Positions 36,686 to 45,614 of a DNA stretch of 64,000 nucleotides are shown here, piece by piece. The position numbers and the translations under genes are program-made. The stretch covers positions 117,790 to 181,789 of the forward strand of contig JAFQHE010000070.1 of NCBI GenBank assembly GCA_017398125.1, read 5' to 3'. This DNA comes from Bacteroidales bacterium. Lineage in GTDB: Bacteria > Bacteroidota > Bacteroidia > Bacteroidales > UBA932. The notes under the pieces are model-generated. The model saw only the letters and a list, made by a program, of their open reading frames with translations. It was not told where the DNA came from and ran no database searches. The first letter of the stretch is position 1, and each line of letters begins with the position of its first letter.

Positions 36686-37188
36686 TTATTTTCTGCAAAG
36701 TTATATAAATGTACCTATAAGAAAAAATCGTTTAAAATTGAATTTTTGTTTACAATTGTAATTCACATAAGTAAATCACTATGTTCATATTTTTAAACTA
36801 CATTTGCGCGTATTTACAGATGAGTTGAATAATGTTACTTTTGTAAAATATATTTATAACCTAAGATTATAATGCGAAGTGTTTTGTTTTTAATATACTC
36901 ATTCCCAATATATTACGTGTTTTATATGAAGTGAAAATCAAACAGACTTAATCCTGCATGAATCAGAATTACGCCCCGGAGTGCCCCTACAGGGGCATGC
37001 TATCTGTATAATCACTTTTTATATTACTGAAAATCTGCTATTTGCACTACTACATATATACTTAAACTATAAATTAAAAAGGTATCGCATCGTAGTTATT
37101 GCGGGAATTTGTCAGATAAAAATAATTACACATTCTACAAATGTTACAAAATAAATCCTTACATTTGTAGCCAACAAGATTTACATTT
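36686..37188. other. Intergenic region between queA and the XRE regulator
   Basis: About 500 AT-rich bases. They hold -7-like boxes at 36799-36806 (TACATTTG), 36836-36843 (TACTTTTG) and 37160-37167 (TACATTTG, probably serving the regulator gene). A short hairpin TGCCCC-TACA-GGGGCA lies at 36982-36997. A 20-codon ATG frame at 36872-36934 follows the second -7 box and is too short to support as a gene. Confidence 0.4.
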
Positions 37189-38172
37189 ATGAATAACCGT
37201 TTACAACAATTTTTAGACCTTGAGAACCTCTCCCCTGCCCGACTGGCCGATATTCTCGGCGTGCAGCGCTCGGGAGTGTCGCATATACTGTCTGGAAGAA
37301 ACAAACCAGGATTTGATTTCATTCAAAAGCTGCTCATAAAATTTCCATCTTTAAGCGCAGACTGGTTCCTAACCGGCAAGGGAAAACCATATAAAGAGAT
37401 GAACAATTTTGTCAATACGGGAGGTCAGAATCCGGTCGCAACCCTCTCTGGAAATGGAGCAAATTTTCAAGAAAAAGACTCTTCCGACCAATGGAAAAAT
37501 GGCTCAAAATTTCATGATGAAAAATCTTCCGGACATTGGAAAAACAGTGAATTTTCAAGAGGCGCAAACTTCCCAGGACAAACAACACCTCAAGTAGGAT
37601 CCCCCTATTTTCAAAATGCGGACTTCAACAAAAACGAAATTTTTCCTCATATTGAAGGGGAACCTTTAGAGCAAAAATACTCTTATCAGAAAAATATTCA
37701 GAACACAGATATTCTACATAAAGATAATAATTCAAAATCAATAGAAAGTTTCAATATAAATTATGTAAAAGCTGATAATATTCCTAATTCTATAAATTCT
37801 ACTGATTCTGATTATTTATCCGATAATACTAAGTCTAAAAATATAATAAATCTCAATCAGATTGATGAAATGGAAACAGAAGACTCTTCATCTTTGACAA
37901 ATGGAGATTTTTTCAATGAAATGGAATCTGCAGGCCGAATAAATGAAAAATCCGATTTTTTGGAGTCAAATGGCAATAACGGACAAAATAACCGGTATTT
38001 GCCTGATAATGAGACAAATGTTTCAAAAAATCACAATCCATATCGCCGCGAGAATCAAATAAATGGAGCGAGCAAGGGGAATGATGGCAAAAAAAGGAGC
38101 GTAAAAAGGGTTATAGTCTTCTACAACGACGGAAGTTTTGATGAACTTTACCCATTGGGTGTTGGCAAATAG
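37189..38172 (+). CDS. XRE-like HTH protein with long Asn/Ser-rich low-complexity tail
   Basis: 327 residues. The first roughly 65 form an HTH domain (LARLADILGV-type recognition, here PARLADILGVQRSGVSHIL, then SADWFLTGKG). Residues about 75-300 are Asn/Ser/Lys-rich with degenerate repeats of the form SS-x-x-WKN-x-x-F. The C-terminus returns to order with VKRVIVFYNDGSFDELYP, as in shorter Bacteroidales relatives. The inserted tail makes it about twice the usual length. Its targets are unknown. Confidence 0.8.
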   Translation: MNNRLQQFLDLENLSPARLADILGVQRSGVSHILSGRNKPGFDFIQKLLIKFPSLSADWFLTGKGKPYKEMNNFVNTGGQNPVATLSGNGANFQEKDSSDQWKNGSKFHDEKSSGHWKNSEFSRGANFPGQTTPQVGSPYFQNADFNKNEIFPHIEGEPLEQKYSYQKNIQNTDILHKDNNSKSIESFNINYVKADNIPNSINSTDSDYLSDNTKSKNIINLNQIDEMETEDSSSLTNGDFFNEMESAGRINEKSDFLESNGNNGQNNRYLPDNETNVSKNHNPYRRENQINGASKGNDGKKRSVKRVIVFYNDGSFDELYPLGVGK

Positions 38173-38241
38173 TTATAAATATATATATAGGTATAGATAT
38201 AATTTGATTAATTTTGCAGGAGATTTTTAACTGATAAGAGT

Positions 38242-39285
38242 ATGATTACTGCTATGTATAAACTTATAAGGCCCGCTCTCTTTCTTTTTTCACCTGAGCG
38301 CATCCACGGCATAGTAATGTCTGGATTGAGGGCTGTAAGTTATATTCCATTTTCGGGACACTTGATGAGGATGATTTTCAACTATCAGAATCCTAAACTT
38401 GAACGTGAGGTCTTTGGTATAAAATTCAAGAATCCGGTTGGTCTTGCTGCAGGTTTTGACAAGAATGGAGATGCCTATAACCTTATGGCAAACCTGGGGT
38501 TCAGTTTTGTCGAAATTGGCTCCCTGACACCTGAAGCACAGGGCGGAAATCCCAAACCTAGATGTTTCAGACTTCCTAAAGATCAGGCAATTATAAACCG
38601 AATGGGTATCAACAACAATGGTGTGAAGTATGCTGTTGAATATATCAAGAAACATAAACCCAACTGCGTAATTGGAGGAAATTTGAGCAAAAACAGCAAT
38701 GTCAGCAATGAAGATGCCCCAAAAGATTATGAAAAGTCATTTGCACTCTTGTATGATTTTGTAGATTACTTTGTTCTTAATGTGTCATGTCCAAATGTCA
38801 AGAATCTCGACAAATTACAGAATATAAACTCATTGTCAGAGATAATTGACAGATTGCTTGCTCTCAGAAGGTACTATGATGACTACCGTCCAATTTTATT
38901 GAAGGTATCTCCGGATATTGAGCAGAAACACCTTGACGAGATAATTGACCTTGTTCTTGTATCTGGTCTTGATGGAGTAATTGCCACAAACACAACCCGA
39001 AGCAGAGAGCCACTTACTACTGATAAAGAGAGTGTTGCAGCAATTGGAGATGGTGGCATGAGTGGTGCTCCCCTATTTGAGAAGAGCCTCTCATTTGTAA
39101 AATACATCAGTCAGAGAACCAACGGCCAACTTCCTATCATTGCAGTAGGCGGAATCATGTCACCTGAAAAGGCAAAAGCAATGCTTGACGCCGGTGCCTC
39201 ATTGATCCAGGTTTACTCAGGATTCATATACAATGGACCAGCATTTGTGAAGGAGATCAATAAATATCTTGTAAAAAACTCATAA
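38242..39285 (+). CDS. pyrD: Dihydroorotate dehydrogenase (class 2-like)
   Basis: 347 residues. The N-terminal helical extension (LFLFSPERIHGIVMSGLRAV) is the membrane/quinone-binding part of class 2 enzymes. GLAAGFDKNGD, ATNTTRSREPL and IAVGGIMSPEKA are FMN and substrate contacts. The catalytic-base loop reads NVSCPN, with Cys where textbook class 2 enzymes have Ser. It oxidises dihydroorotate in pyrimidine synthesis. The cinA gene follows after 27 bp, so the two are probably co-transcribed. Confidence 0.9.
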   Translation: MITAMYKLIRPALFLFSPERIHGIVMSGLRAVSYIPFSGHLMRMIFNYQNPKLEREVFGIKFKNPVGLAAGFDKNGDAYNLMANLGFSFVEIGSLTPEAQGGNPKPRCFRLPKDQAIINRMGINNNGVKYAVEYIKKHKPNCVIGGNLSKNSNVSNEDAPKDYEKSFALLYDFVDYFVLNVSCPNVKNLDKLQNINSLSEIIDRLLALRRYYDDYRPILLKVSPDIEQKHLDEIIDLVLVSGLDGVIATNTTRSREPLTTDKESVAAIGDGGMSGAPLFEKSLSFVKYISQRTNGQLPIIAVGGIMSPEKAKAMLDAGASLIQVYSGFIYNGPAFVKEINKYLVKNS

Positions 39286-39312
39286 TCAACTGATTATTTT
39301 TAATATAACAAT

Positions 39313-40593
39313 ATGGTTACCGCTTCTATCTGTACCATTGGCGATGAGATTCTCATTGGCCAGATTGTTGATACCAACTCGTCAAAGATCTCAATTGCAC
39401 TTAACTCCATTGGCGTTAAGGTCAATGAAATGACCTCTACCTCTGATAATGAGAATGAGATTGTACGCACACTGGAAAGATGCCTCGAAAAGACTGACAT
39501 TGTTATAGTTACAGGTGGCCTTGGACCTACCAAAGATGATATTACAAAAAAGACGCTCGGCAAACTGTCGGGAGCTAAAGAGTTTGTAAAGAATCAGGAG
39601 CAGTATGAAATTATTGAGAGGCTTCTCACCGCACGCGGTGTGGAGATGAGTGATTTGAATATTGCACAATCCTATGTGCCAGACAGTTGTAAAGTCATTC
39701 TAAATGAGTGTGGTACCGCTCCTTGTATGTTATTTGAATTTGGAGCTGAGAAGTATGGTCACAATGCACTTCTCTTCTCACTTCCAGGTGTTCCGTTTGA
39801 GGCTGAAGCGGCACTTCCTAAAGTACTGAAGATTATTCAGGAGCACTATAAGATGGAGAATATTTTCCATAAAACAATATGCACATTCGGCATTCCTGAA
39901 TCGACACTTGCCAAGACAATTGAAGAGTGGGAAGACAATCTACCTGATAATCTGCATCTTGCATACCTGCCTAATCCAACATTGGGAGTAAGATTGCGAC
40001 TTTCAATTTATGGTGTTGACAAAGAGCAGGGAGAGAGGGAATTGGAGGAAGAGAGCAGGAAACTTGAGGCTATAATTGGTGATGCAATTTACGGAGTAGG
40101 TGAAGATTCCCTTCAGGCGGCAATTGGCCGAATGCTCAAATCAAAGGGGGCAACAATAAGCACTGCAGAGTCATGCACAGGTGGCTCAATAGCATCGCTT
40201 CTGACATCGGTACCTGGCGCCAGCCAATACTTTTATGGTGGTATAATATCATATGACAACAGCGTTAAAATAAATACACTCGGCGTTAAGAGAGAGACCA
40301 TTGAGATGTTTGGAGCAGTGAGTGAGGAGTGTGTAAAAGAGATGGCTTCGGGTGTAAAAAAATTAATGGGAACTGACTATTCCATTGCCACATCAGGAGT
40401 TGCCGGACCAGACGGTGGCACCCCAGTCAATCCTGTCGGGACTGTGTGGATTGCCATATCAGGTCCTGATTTTCTTCTCACCAAGAGGCTTCAGTTCCAT
40501 GCTTCCCGCAAACTCAACATTGAGAGATTTACATCAAATGCCCTCAATTTTATGAGAGTGAAATTGCAGAATGATTTAAACTGCAACAGATAA
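39313..40593 (+). CDS. cinA: CinA-family protein (competence/damage-inducible; NMN amidase)
   Basis: 426 residues with two domains. The N-terminal molybdopterin-binding-like part has ASICTIGDEILIGQIVDTNS and VTGGLGPTKDD. The C-terminal amidohydrolase part (about 265-420) has STAESCTGGSIASLLT, YGGIISYDN and ATSGVAGPDGGTPVNPVGTVW. Full-length CinA recycles pyridine nucleotides, through ADP-ribose pyrophosphatase and/or NMN deamidase activities. Confidence 0.92.
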   Translation: MVTASICTIGDEILIGQIVDTNSSKISIALNSIGVKVNEMTSTSDNENEIVRTLERCLEKTDIVIVTGGLGPTKDDITKKTLGKLSGAKEFVKNQEQYEIIERLLTARGVEMSDLNIAQSYVPDSCKVILNECGTAPCMLFEFGAEKYGHNALLFSLPGVPFEAEAALPKVLKIIQEHYKMENIFHKTICTFGIPESTLAKTIEEWEDNLPDNLHLAYLPNPTLGVRLRLSIYGVDKEQGERELEEESRKLEAIIGDAIYGVGEDSLQAAIGRMLKSKGATISTAESCTGGSIASLLTSVPGASQYFYGGIISYDNSVKINTLGVKRETIEMFGAVSEECVKEMASGVKKLMGTDYSIATSGVAGPDGGTPVNPVGTVWIAISGPDFLLTKRLQFHASRKLNIERFTSNALNFMRVKLQNDLNCNR

Positions 40594-40637
40594 CAAGGAA
40601 ACGCCCCAAACATTATAACTACTTATATTATAGGTGA

Positions 40638-40655
40638 TATAACAAAATTGTTATA
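40638..40655. promoter_or_regulatory. Palindrome upstream of the serine hydrolase gene
   Basis: TATAACAA, AA, TTGTTATA. A third half-site TATAACAA occurs at 40679-40686, about 15 bases before the ATG. It may be an operator; the cognate regulator is unknown. Confidence 0.35.
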
Positions 40656-40700
40656 TAAATAAAAATATTTGCTCAAAATATAACAATTATATTACATACT

Positions 40701-41858
40701 ATGAAAATCAAAAACTTAACCAAAAGAGCGGCTATTATATTGGCAGTTCTTCTAACACCATTTTTTATGATGTCATGTAATCAGAACAGCAGTAATCCAA
40801 AGGAGATTGCCGCTCAAAAAATTGACTCTTTGTTTAACTCACTTTATAATGAGGGTGAGCCTGGAGGTAGTGTAATGATTATGAAAGGTGATGAAGTCTT
40901 CTTTGCAAAAAGTTACGGAATTGCAGATATGGAGACTAAAGCACCTATTGATGCAAACACCTTCTTCAACATTGCATCTGTATCAAAACAGTTCACTGCA
41001 ATGGCAATTTTAAAACTACACCAAGAAGGAAAACTAAGCCTTGAAGACAACATTAAAAAGTACTTCCCTGAGTTCAAGGGCGACTTCTTTGAGAGAATCC
41101 AGATCAAACATCTCCTTTCACAATGTTCAGGTTTGCCGGACAACAGACCAAGAGATGACAGACACTTTGTACTTACTGCAACTGATATGCAGTCTATAGA
41201 GTTCTTCAAAGATCTTGAGGAGATCAACTTTGAGCCTGGCACAAATTACGAGTACCAGAACCCAACATTCCAACTTTGCTACGCAATCATTGAGAAGGTT
41301 TCAGGCCAGAGTTTTGAGGAGTATATGAAACAGAATATCTTTGACCCAAGCGGAATGACTGAGACTGTTTACTTTGAGGCAGAGCGCAATATACCAAGAA
41401 TGTCACACGGCTACATTCCTGAGGACTCAACCAATGCGTGGAAACAGTATGACTACATGGAAGAGTCATTCTTTGCAACCAAAGCAGACGGTGGTATCTA
41501 TACATCAATCAATGAGTTTGTAAAATGGGAGAAAGCACTTCAAGACAACCTTATCATCAGTGATTCATTGAAACAGATTGCACACTCTCCTATCACACCT
41601 GTAAGCGGCAGCACATTCAGCAGTTACCAGAACAGGCCATACACCTCATACGGTTACGGCTGGTTCATTGAGGAGAAACCCGGCATGCCAAGAAAGGTGT
41701 ACCACACAGGAGACAACGGCGGATACCAGATTTACGCAGGCCGCTTCCCTGAGAAGAAGGTTCTTGTACTTGTATTTGAGAACAGAAATGACCACAGCCG
41801 CTGGAAAATGGTTGAAGAGCTTGACGCTATTGTAAAAGAGGCTGGTCTGTTGGAGTAA
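40701..41858 (+). CDS. Beta-lactamase-family serine hydrolase lipoprotein
   Basis: 385 residues. The lipoprotein signal ends at MMSC (Cys26). The penicillin-binding fold has the SxxK motif at Ser93-Lys96 (IASVSKQFTA), a YxN-like YEYQN and HTGDNGG as the KTG equivalent. It belongs with class C/esterase-type serine hydrolases (DD-peptidase or esterase-like); true beta-lactamase activity is not implied. It lies in the periplasm on a lipid anchor and ends in a clear terminator. Confidence 0.88.
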   Translation: MKIKNLTKRAAIILAVLLTPFFMMSCNQNSSNPKEIAAQKIDSLFNSLYNEGEPGGSVMIMKGDEVFFAKSYGIADMETKAPIDANTFFNIASVSKQFTAMAILKLHQEGKLSLEDNIKKYFPEFKGDFFERIQIKHLLSQCSGLPDNRPRDDRHFVLTATDMQSIEFFKDLEEINFEPGTNYEYQNPTFQLCYAIIEKVSGQSFEEYMKQNIFDPSGMTETVYFEAERNIPRMSHGYIPEDSTNAWKQYDYMEESFFATKADGGIYTSINEFVKWEKALQDNLIISDSLKQIAHSPITPVSGSTFSSYQNRPYTSYGYGWFIEEKPGMPRKVYHTGDNGGYQIYAGRFPEKKVLVLVFENRNDHSRWKMVEELDAIVKEAGLLE

Positions 41859-41877
41859 AACTCCAGCATACAAGAGC

Positions 41878-41918
41878 AATCCCCGCATATCAAATAATCA
41901 TAATGATATACGGGGATT
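41878..41918. terminator. Terminator between the serine hydrolase and propeller genes
   Basis: AATCCCCG-C-ATATCA pairs with TGATAT-A-CGGGGATT around an 11-base loop, followed by a T-rich stretch. Confidence 0.75.
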
Positions 41919-41940
41919 GTTTACTTTATAAAACGGCTCC

Positions 41941-43179
41941 TCATTTCAAAGTAGCTATAATAACTACAGGATTAGAGTCTGGTGTAATGACCGATGCTAT
42001 TTCCTTTGCTCTTTCAGATTTGGTTTTTTTCGCCAGATTAATGAATGTCTCGGCATCAATGACTTGATAAAGTTTATTACCATACATATTATCTATCTTG
42101 AACGGTATGCCATCATCAATATCATTATTTAACGCATAACCCTTCAAAGTTTCATTGTATGGAGGAATAAACGTTGTACAAGTTACCTTATCAAATAGCA
42201 ATGGCAGTATTTTTAATGGTCCCATACTTTTTTTGAGTGGCATTCCAAAAAATATCCTCAAAAAAATAAAGCGGTCACTTTCATAATGAGTGCCATTTGT
42301 CACATAAATACTATGACTAAGGTTTGACCCATCTGCCAAAGCTTTATCCTCGCCTATATTGATCAAGTATCTGTTTTTGTATTCAATATCAGATTTGTTG
42401 TAGATATAACCTTTTACTGTATCTGATAATGTATACAATATATTTACAGTGTCTTTATAGGTAAACATTCCGCAATCTATAGATAAATTCACTATACTTC
42501 CCCTTTTATCTATGGAATTTAAATCTATCACTTGTTGATTGGCTAAATTCTTCGTTGAATCAATATACAAGATATTCCCTGATATGTCAGCAACACCAAA
42601 AATACCATTTCTTTGGATTGATGAACCTGCTACAAACATAATATCATCTACTTTATTCACTCTAAAGGAGCGTAGATTCAACTTTTGCCTGAGTTCTTGC
42701 AAACTCAAAGAGGAGACAAAATTACCATTATCATCGTATGTCAACAACTTGTTGCCCCCTCTGTCAAGGATAACCAAATTTCCATTGTCAAAATAATAAT
42801 CCCCAATATTTACATATTCATCTCTGTTACGACCTTGCAATCCTATATCATTTATGTATTTGCCATTCAAAGCAAATTCCTTGATCTTGGTTGTAGTTGG
42901 ATCATTGTAATATAGACTGGAATCATTGGCTACAACGCTTTTGTGTACATTAGACTTATAACCCACAAAAGACTTTTCGTTGGTTTCCAATGGAATATAT
43001 TCTATTGATAAACAATAACTGCTTAAATTTGAATTGGCACCAATATTATTTATTGCATACTCAATATCAATGACAGGCAGTGATGACGAGTCATTAACCA
43101 TAGACGTATTGCAACTGCTGAGCAATAAAATAACAAAAAGGTACTTAATACTATTGATCAAAGAATACATTCTATTCAT
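41941..43179 (-). CDS. Six-bladed beta-propeller lipoprotein (paralogue 5)
   Basis: 412 residues. Lipobox LSSC, Cys23. The N-terminal signature is SSYCLSIEYIPLE, blade motifs include GKYINDIGLQGRNRDEYVNIG and LLTYDDNGNFVSSL, and the C-terminus is DSNPVVIIATLK. It is distant from the four paralogues at 5-11 kb yet keeps the same two end signatures. Its ATG overlaps the stop of the small upstream CxxC gene by 8 bp (ATGAATAG), so translation is coupled. Role unknown. Confidence 0.85.
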   Translation of the reverse strand: MNRMYSLINSIKYLFVILLLSSCNTSMVNDSSSLPVIDIEYAINNIGANSNLSSYCLSIEYIPLETNEKSFVGYKSNVHKSVVANDSSLYYNDPTTTKIKEFALNGKYINDIGLQGRNRDEYVNIGDYYFDNGNLVILDRGGNKLLTYDDNGNFVSSLSLQELRQKLNLRSFRVNKVDDIMFVAGSSIQRNGIFGVADISGNILYIDSTKNLANQQVIDLNSIDKRGSIVNLSIDCGMFTYKDTVNILYTLSDTVKGYIYNKSDIEYKNRYLINIGEDKALADGSNLSHSIYVTNGTHYESDRFIFLRIFFGMPLKKSMGPLKILPLLFDKVTCTTFIPPYNETLKGYALNNDIDDGIPFKIDNMYGNKLYQVIDAETFINLAKKTKSERAKEIASVITPDSNPVVIIATLK

Positions 43180-43426
43180 CCTCTAATGGTAAATTAAAAA
43201 ACAAATACATACAATCATAGCATTCATAAATAGTATATCCCCAACTATTATGGTCACCAGTATCTACTACGTTTGATGAACCGCATTGTGGACAAAGCAA
43301 AGTCTCATTGGAAATTAGCTTCTCATGACTTGCATCTTTAGCCAACATCTCAATTGTAATAGTTGTTATATTCGCAATAGCAAATACTAAAAGTAACAAA
43401 AGTTTCATTTTTTTAAAAGACTTCAT
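43172..43426 (-). CDS. Small exported protein with two CxxC pairs, partner of propeller paralogue 5
   Basis: 84 residues from the ATG at 43426. An earlier ATG at 43480 would put 18 residues before the signal and spoil the match to the 10.8-kb protein, so I rejected it. The hydrophobic signal spans about 7-28. CPQCGS is at 45-50 and CYDC at 69-72, matching C45, C48, C68 and C71 of the other protein. The region between is short and polar. Zinc binding or disulfide bonding is possible. It overlaps the propeller gene by 8 bp. Confidence 0.7.
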   Translation of the reverse strand: MKSFKKMKLLLLLVFAIANITTITIEMLAKDASHEKLISNETLLCPQCGSSNVVDTGDHNSWGYTIYECYDCMYLFFNLPLEDE

Positions 43427-43514
43427 AACACAGTTAATCATACACAGATATAACGAAAAATTACTTATAATCAAAGACAACCATAGTTCTTCAATATGAA
43501 ATGTTGAAGTCGGT

Positions 43515-44276
43515 TTACACCTTCTTGTTGAATATTGAAGAGTTGGCCTGTGCCGCCGGCATTATTACCATATCATTTATGTTTACGTGTGGAGGGCATT
43601 TGACCATATACATTATAGCATCTGCCACATCGTTTGCACTTAGAGGAACAAAGCCTTTATAAACATTTGCAGCACGCTCATTATCACCTTTGAATCGCAC
43701 CTGGGAGAACTCGGTCTCCACTGCTCCCGGACAGATTTGCGACACCTTGATACCATAAGGAAGCAGATCAATCCTCATACCTTTTGTAAGAGCATCTACC
43801 GCATGTTTGCTTGCGCAATAAACATTCCCATTGGGATATACCTCTTTACCCGCTATTGAGCAGAGGTTAATTATATGGCCCTTTTTATTCTCAATCATAA
43901 GATTTGAGACAATTTTTGAGACGTATAGCAACCCTTTGATATTGGTATCTATCATACGCTCCCAGTCATCAATAACACCGTCATTAATTGGATTCAGACC
44001 AACGGCAAGACCTGCATTGTTCACCAGCACATCTATGCTGCGCCACTCCTGCGGAAGATTGCCAAGATATTTTTCAACACTCTCAAGCGAGCGCACATCA
44101 AAACTCAGCGGCAATACCTTTACACCACTCTCTGCCACAATGCGTTTTGCCAACTCCTGCAACCTGCTCTCCCTGCGTCCTGTAATAATGAGGTCATACC
44201 CCTCTTTTGCAAGCAAAACGGCAACAGCCTCTCCTATTCCGGCGGTTGCCCCAGTAACCAATGCTATTTTACTCAT
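43515..44276 (-). CDS. Short-chain dehydrogenase/reductase (YdfG-like)
   Basis: 253 residues of the classical SDR fold. The cofactor loop is TGATAGIGEAVA, NNAGLAVG follows, and the catalytic Ser/Tyr/Lys are in the NLCSIAGKEVYPNGNVYCASKHA region. The Arg-rich TGRRESRL suggests NADPH preference. It resembles 3-hydroxy acid dehydrogenases of the YdfG group; the substrate is not determined. An octamer TGTCGGGA on the minus strand lies directly before the start codon. Confidence 0.88.
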   Translation of the reverse strand: MSKIALVTGATAGIGEAVAVLLAKEGYDLIITGRRESRLQELAKRIVAESGVKVLPLSFDVRSLESVEKYLGNLPQEWRSIDVLVNNAGLAVGLNPINDGVIDDWERMIDTNIKGLLYVSKIVSNLMIENKKGHIINLCSIAGKEVYPNGNVYCASKHAVDALTKGMRIDLLPYGIKVSQICPGAVETEFSQVRFKGDNERAANVYKGFVPLSANDVADAIMYMVKCPPHVNINDMVIMPAAQANSSIFNKKV

Positions 44277-44323
44277 ACTCCCGACAATAAGTTAAAACTC
44301 CATATCATTTACCGCACTTCACC

Positions 44324-44345
44324 GCTGCCGGTGAACACCGGCAGC
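44324..44345. terminator. Hairpin after the dipeptidase gene
   Basis: GCTGCCGGTG and its perfect complement around AA, 26-47 bases past the dipeptidase stop. There is no long T-run. Confidence 0.55.
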
Positions 44346-44370
44346 AAGTGGTGCAGACTTCTATCAACAC

Positions 44371-45480
44371 CTACCTCATTGCAAGATTTTCAACCTCATT
44401 GAAGACTCTCAAGAAGTTCTCTCCCAAAATCAACTTGATATCCTCATCAGAGTAGCCTCTTGCCTTCAACTCCTCTGTAATTACACCAAATTTTGAAGCA
44501 TCCTCCAAACCTGCAGGAGGTGACTCTATACCATCAAAATCAGAACCCAGACCTACGTGTTTTACTCCAACAAGTTTAATAACATGCTCAATGTGGTCTA
44601 CCAACAACTTGTATGAAGGTCTTGGTGTAGAATACAACGCATCGTGAGCCTTCTCATATCTCTCTTTCCTGCGTTTGCAGCGCGGATGCAACTGGTAATC
44701 AATCAGAGCCTCATCAAACTCATCACACAAATCTCCGGCAACCTTTGAGTAGTTCGGATCAAGGAATGATGAGTAGAAGTTGATCTGGATTACACCACCT
44801 GCAGCTGCAAGATCCTTGATCATCTGGTCTGTCATGTTCCTCGGGTGGTTGCAAAGGGCTCTGCAGCAAGAGTGTGTCGCCACAATTGGAGCCTTTGAAT
44901 ATTTCAGGCAGTCATAGAAAGATTCGTCAGAAAGGTGCGAAACATCAATGATCATACCCAATCTGTTCATCTCCTTAATTACCTCAATACCAAACGGACT
45001 CACGCCGTTCCAGCGTTTTTCCTTTGGAGCGCAAGAGTCACAAATCTCATTATTTCCTGCATGTGTAAGTGTCATATACCTCACTCCCATCTTGTAGAAA
45101 AGGTAAAGAAGCGAGAGGTCTTTTTGGATTGGAGAGCCATTCTCAAGACCAATGAATATAGCAGTTCTGCCCTGTGCCTTAAGTTCACGTGCCTGACGTA
45201 CTGTAGTAGCCAAGCCCACTTTTTTTGGATTCTCGTCACAAACCTTGTGGGTAAGGGCAATAAGTTGCAATGCCCTTCTGGTAGCCTCATCCGGTGCAAG
45301 TGAATTTGAAGTGTATGCGGCAAAGAAGACGCCGTCAACGCCACCCTCCTTGAGACGGTCAAAATCAATATGGCCCAATTTCCTTCTTTTTGAGACATCC
45401 TGGTTCCTTATAATCGCCAATGGGGTATCACTATTTGAATCAAGCACAAATGCCTGTTCGTGCAATTCTTTTGCTGTCAT
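44371..45480 (-). CDS. M19-family membrane dipeptidase-like protein
   Basis: 369 residues. The N-terminal DSNSDTPLAI contains an unusual form of the first metal site (His-x-Asp expected; here Asp/Asp). GLENGSPI supplies the bridging glutamate. IDVSHLSDESF and VATHSCCRALCNHPRN give two further histidines. The C-terminal GLGSDFDGI completes the renal-dipeptidase signature. No signal peptide is seen, so it may be cytosolic. It hydrolyses dipeptides or related amides. Confidence 0.85.
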   Translation of the reverse strand: MTAKELHEQAFVLDSNSDTPLAIIRNQDVSKRRKLGHIDFDRLKEGGVDGVFFAAYTSNSLAPDEATRRALQLIALTHKVCDENPKKVGLATTVRQARELKAQGRTAIFIGLENGSPIQKDLSLLYLFYKMGVRYMTLTHAGNNEICDSCAPKEKRWNGVSPFGIEVIKEMNRLGMIIDVSHLSDESFYDCLKYSKAPIVATHSCCRALCNHPRNMTDQMIKDLAAAGGVIQINFYSSFLDPNYSKVAGDLCDEFDEALIDYQLHPRCKRRKERYEKAHDALYSTPRPSYKLLVDHIEHVIKLVGVKHVGLGSDFDGIESPPAGLEDASKFGVITEELKARGYSDEDIKLILGENFLRVFNEVENLAMR

Positions 45481-45614
45481 AATTTATCTTATATTTAATA
45501 TTGTGTTACAATCAAATCTCTATCTTCCAAAATTACAATCTTCTGTTCTGTCAAACACATTCCTGCAAGAGGCATTCCATAGCATGGGAAGAGTAAAATT
45601 GCTTAATATCAAAA

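Noticed and set aside
36872..36934. 20-codon ATG frame after a -7-like box in the queA-XRE gap
   Set aside because: Too short, without conserved features; kept only as a note in the intergenic entry.
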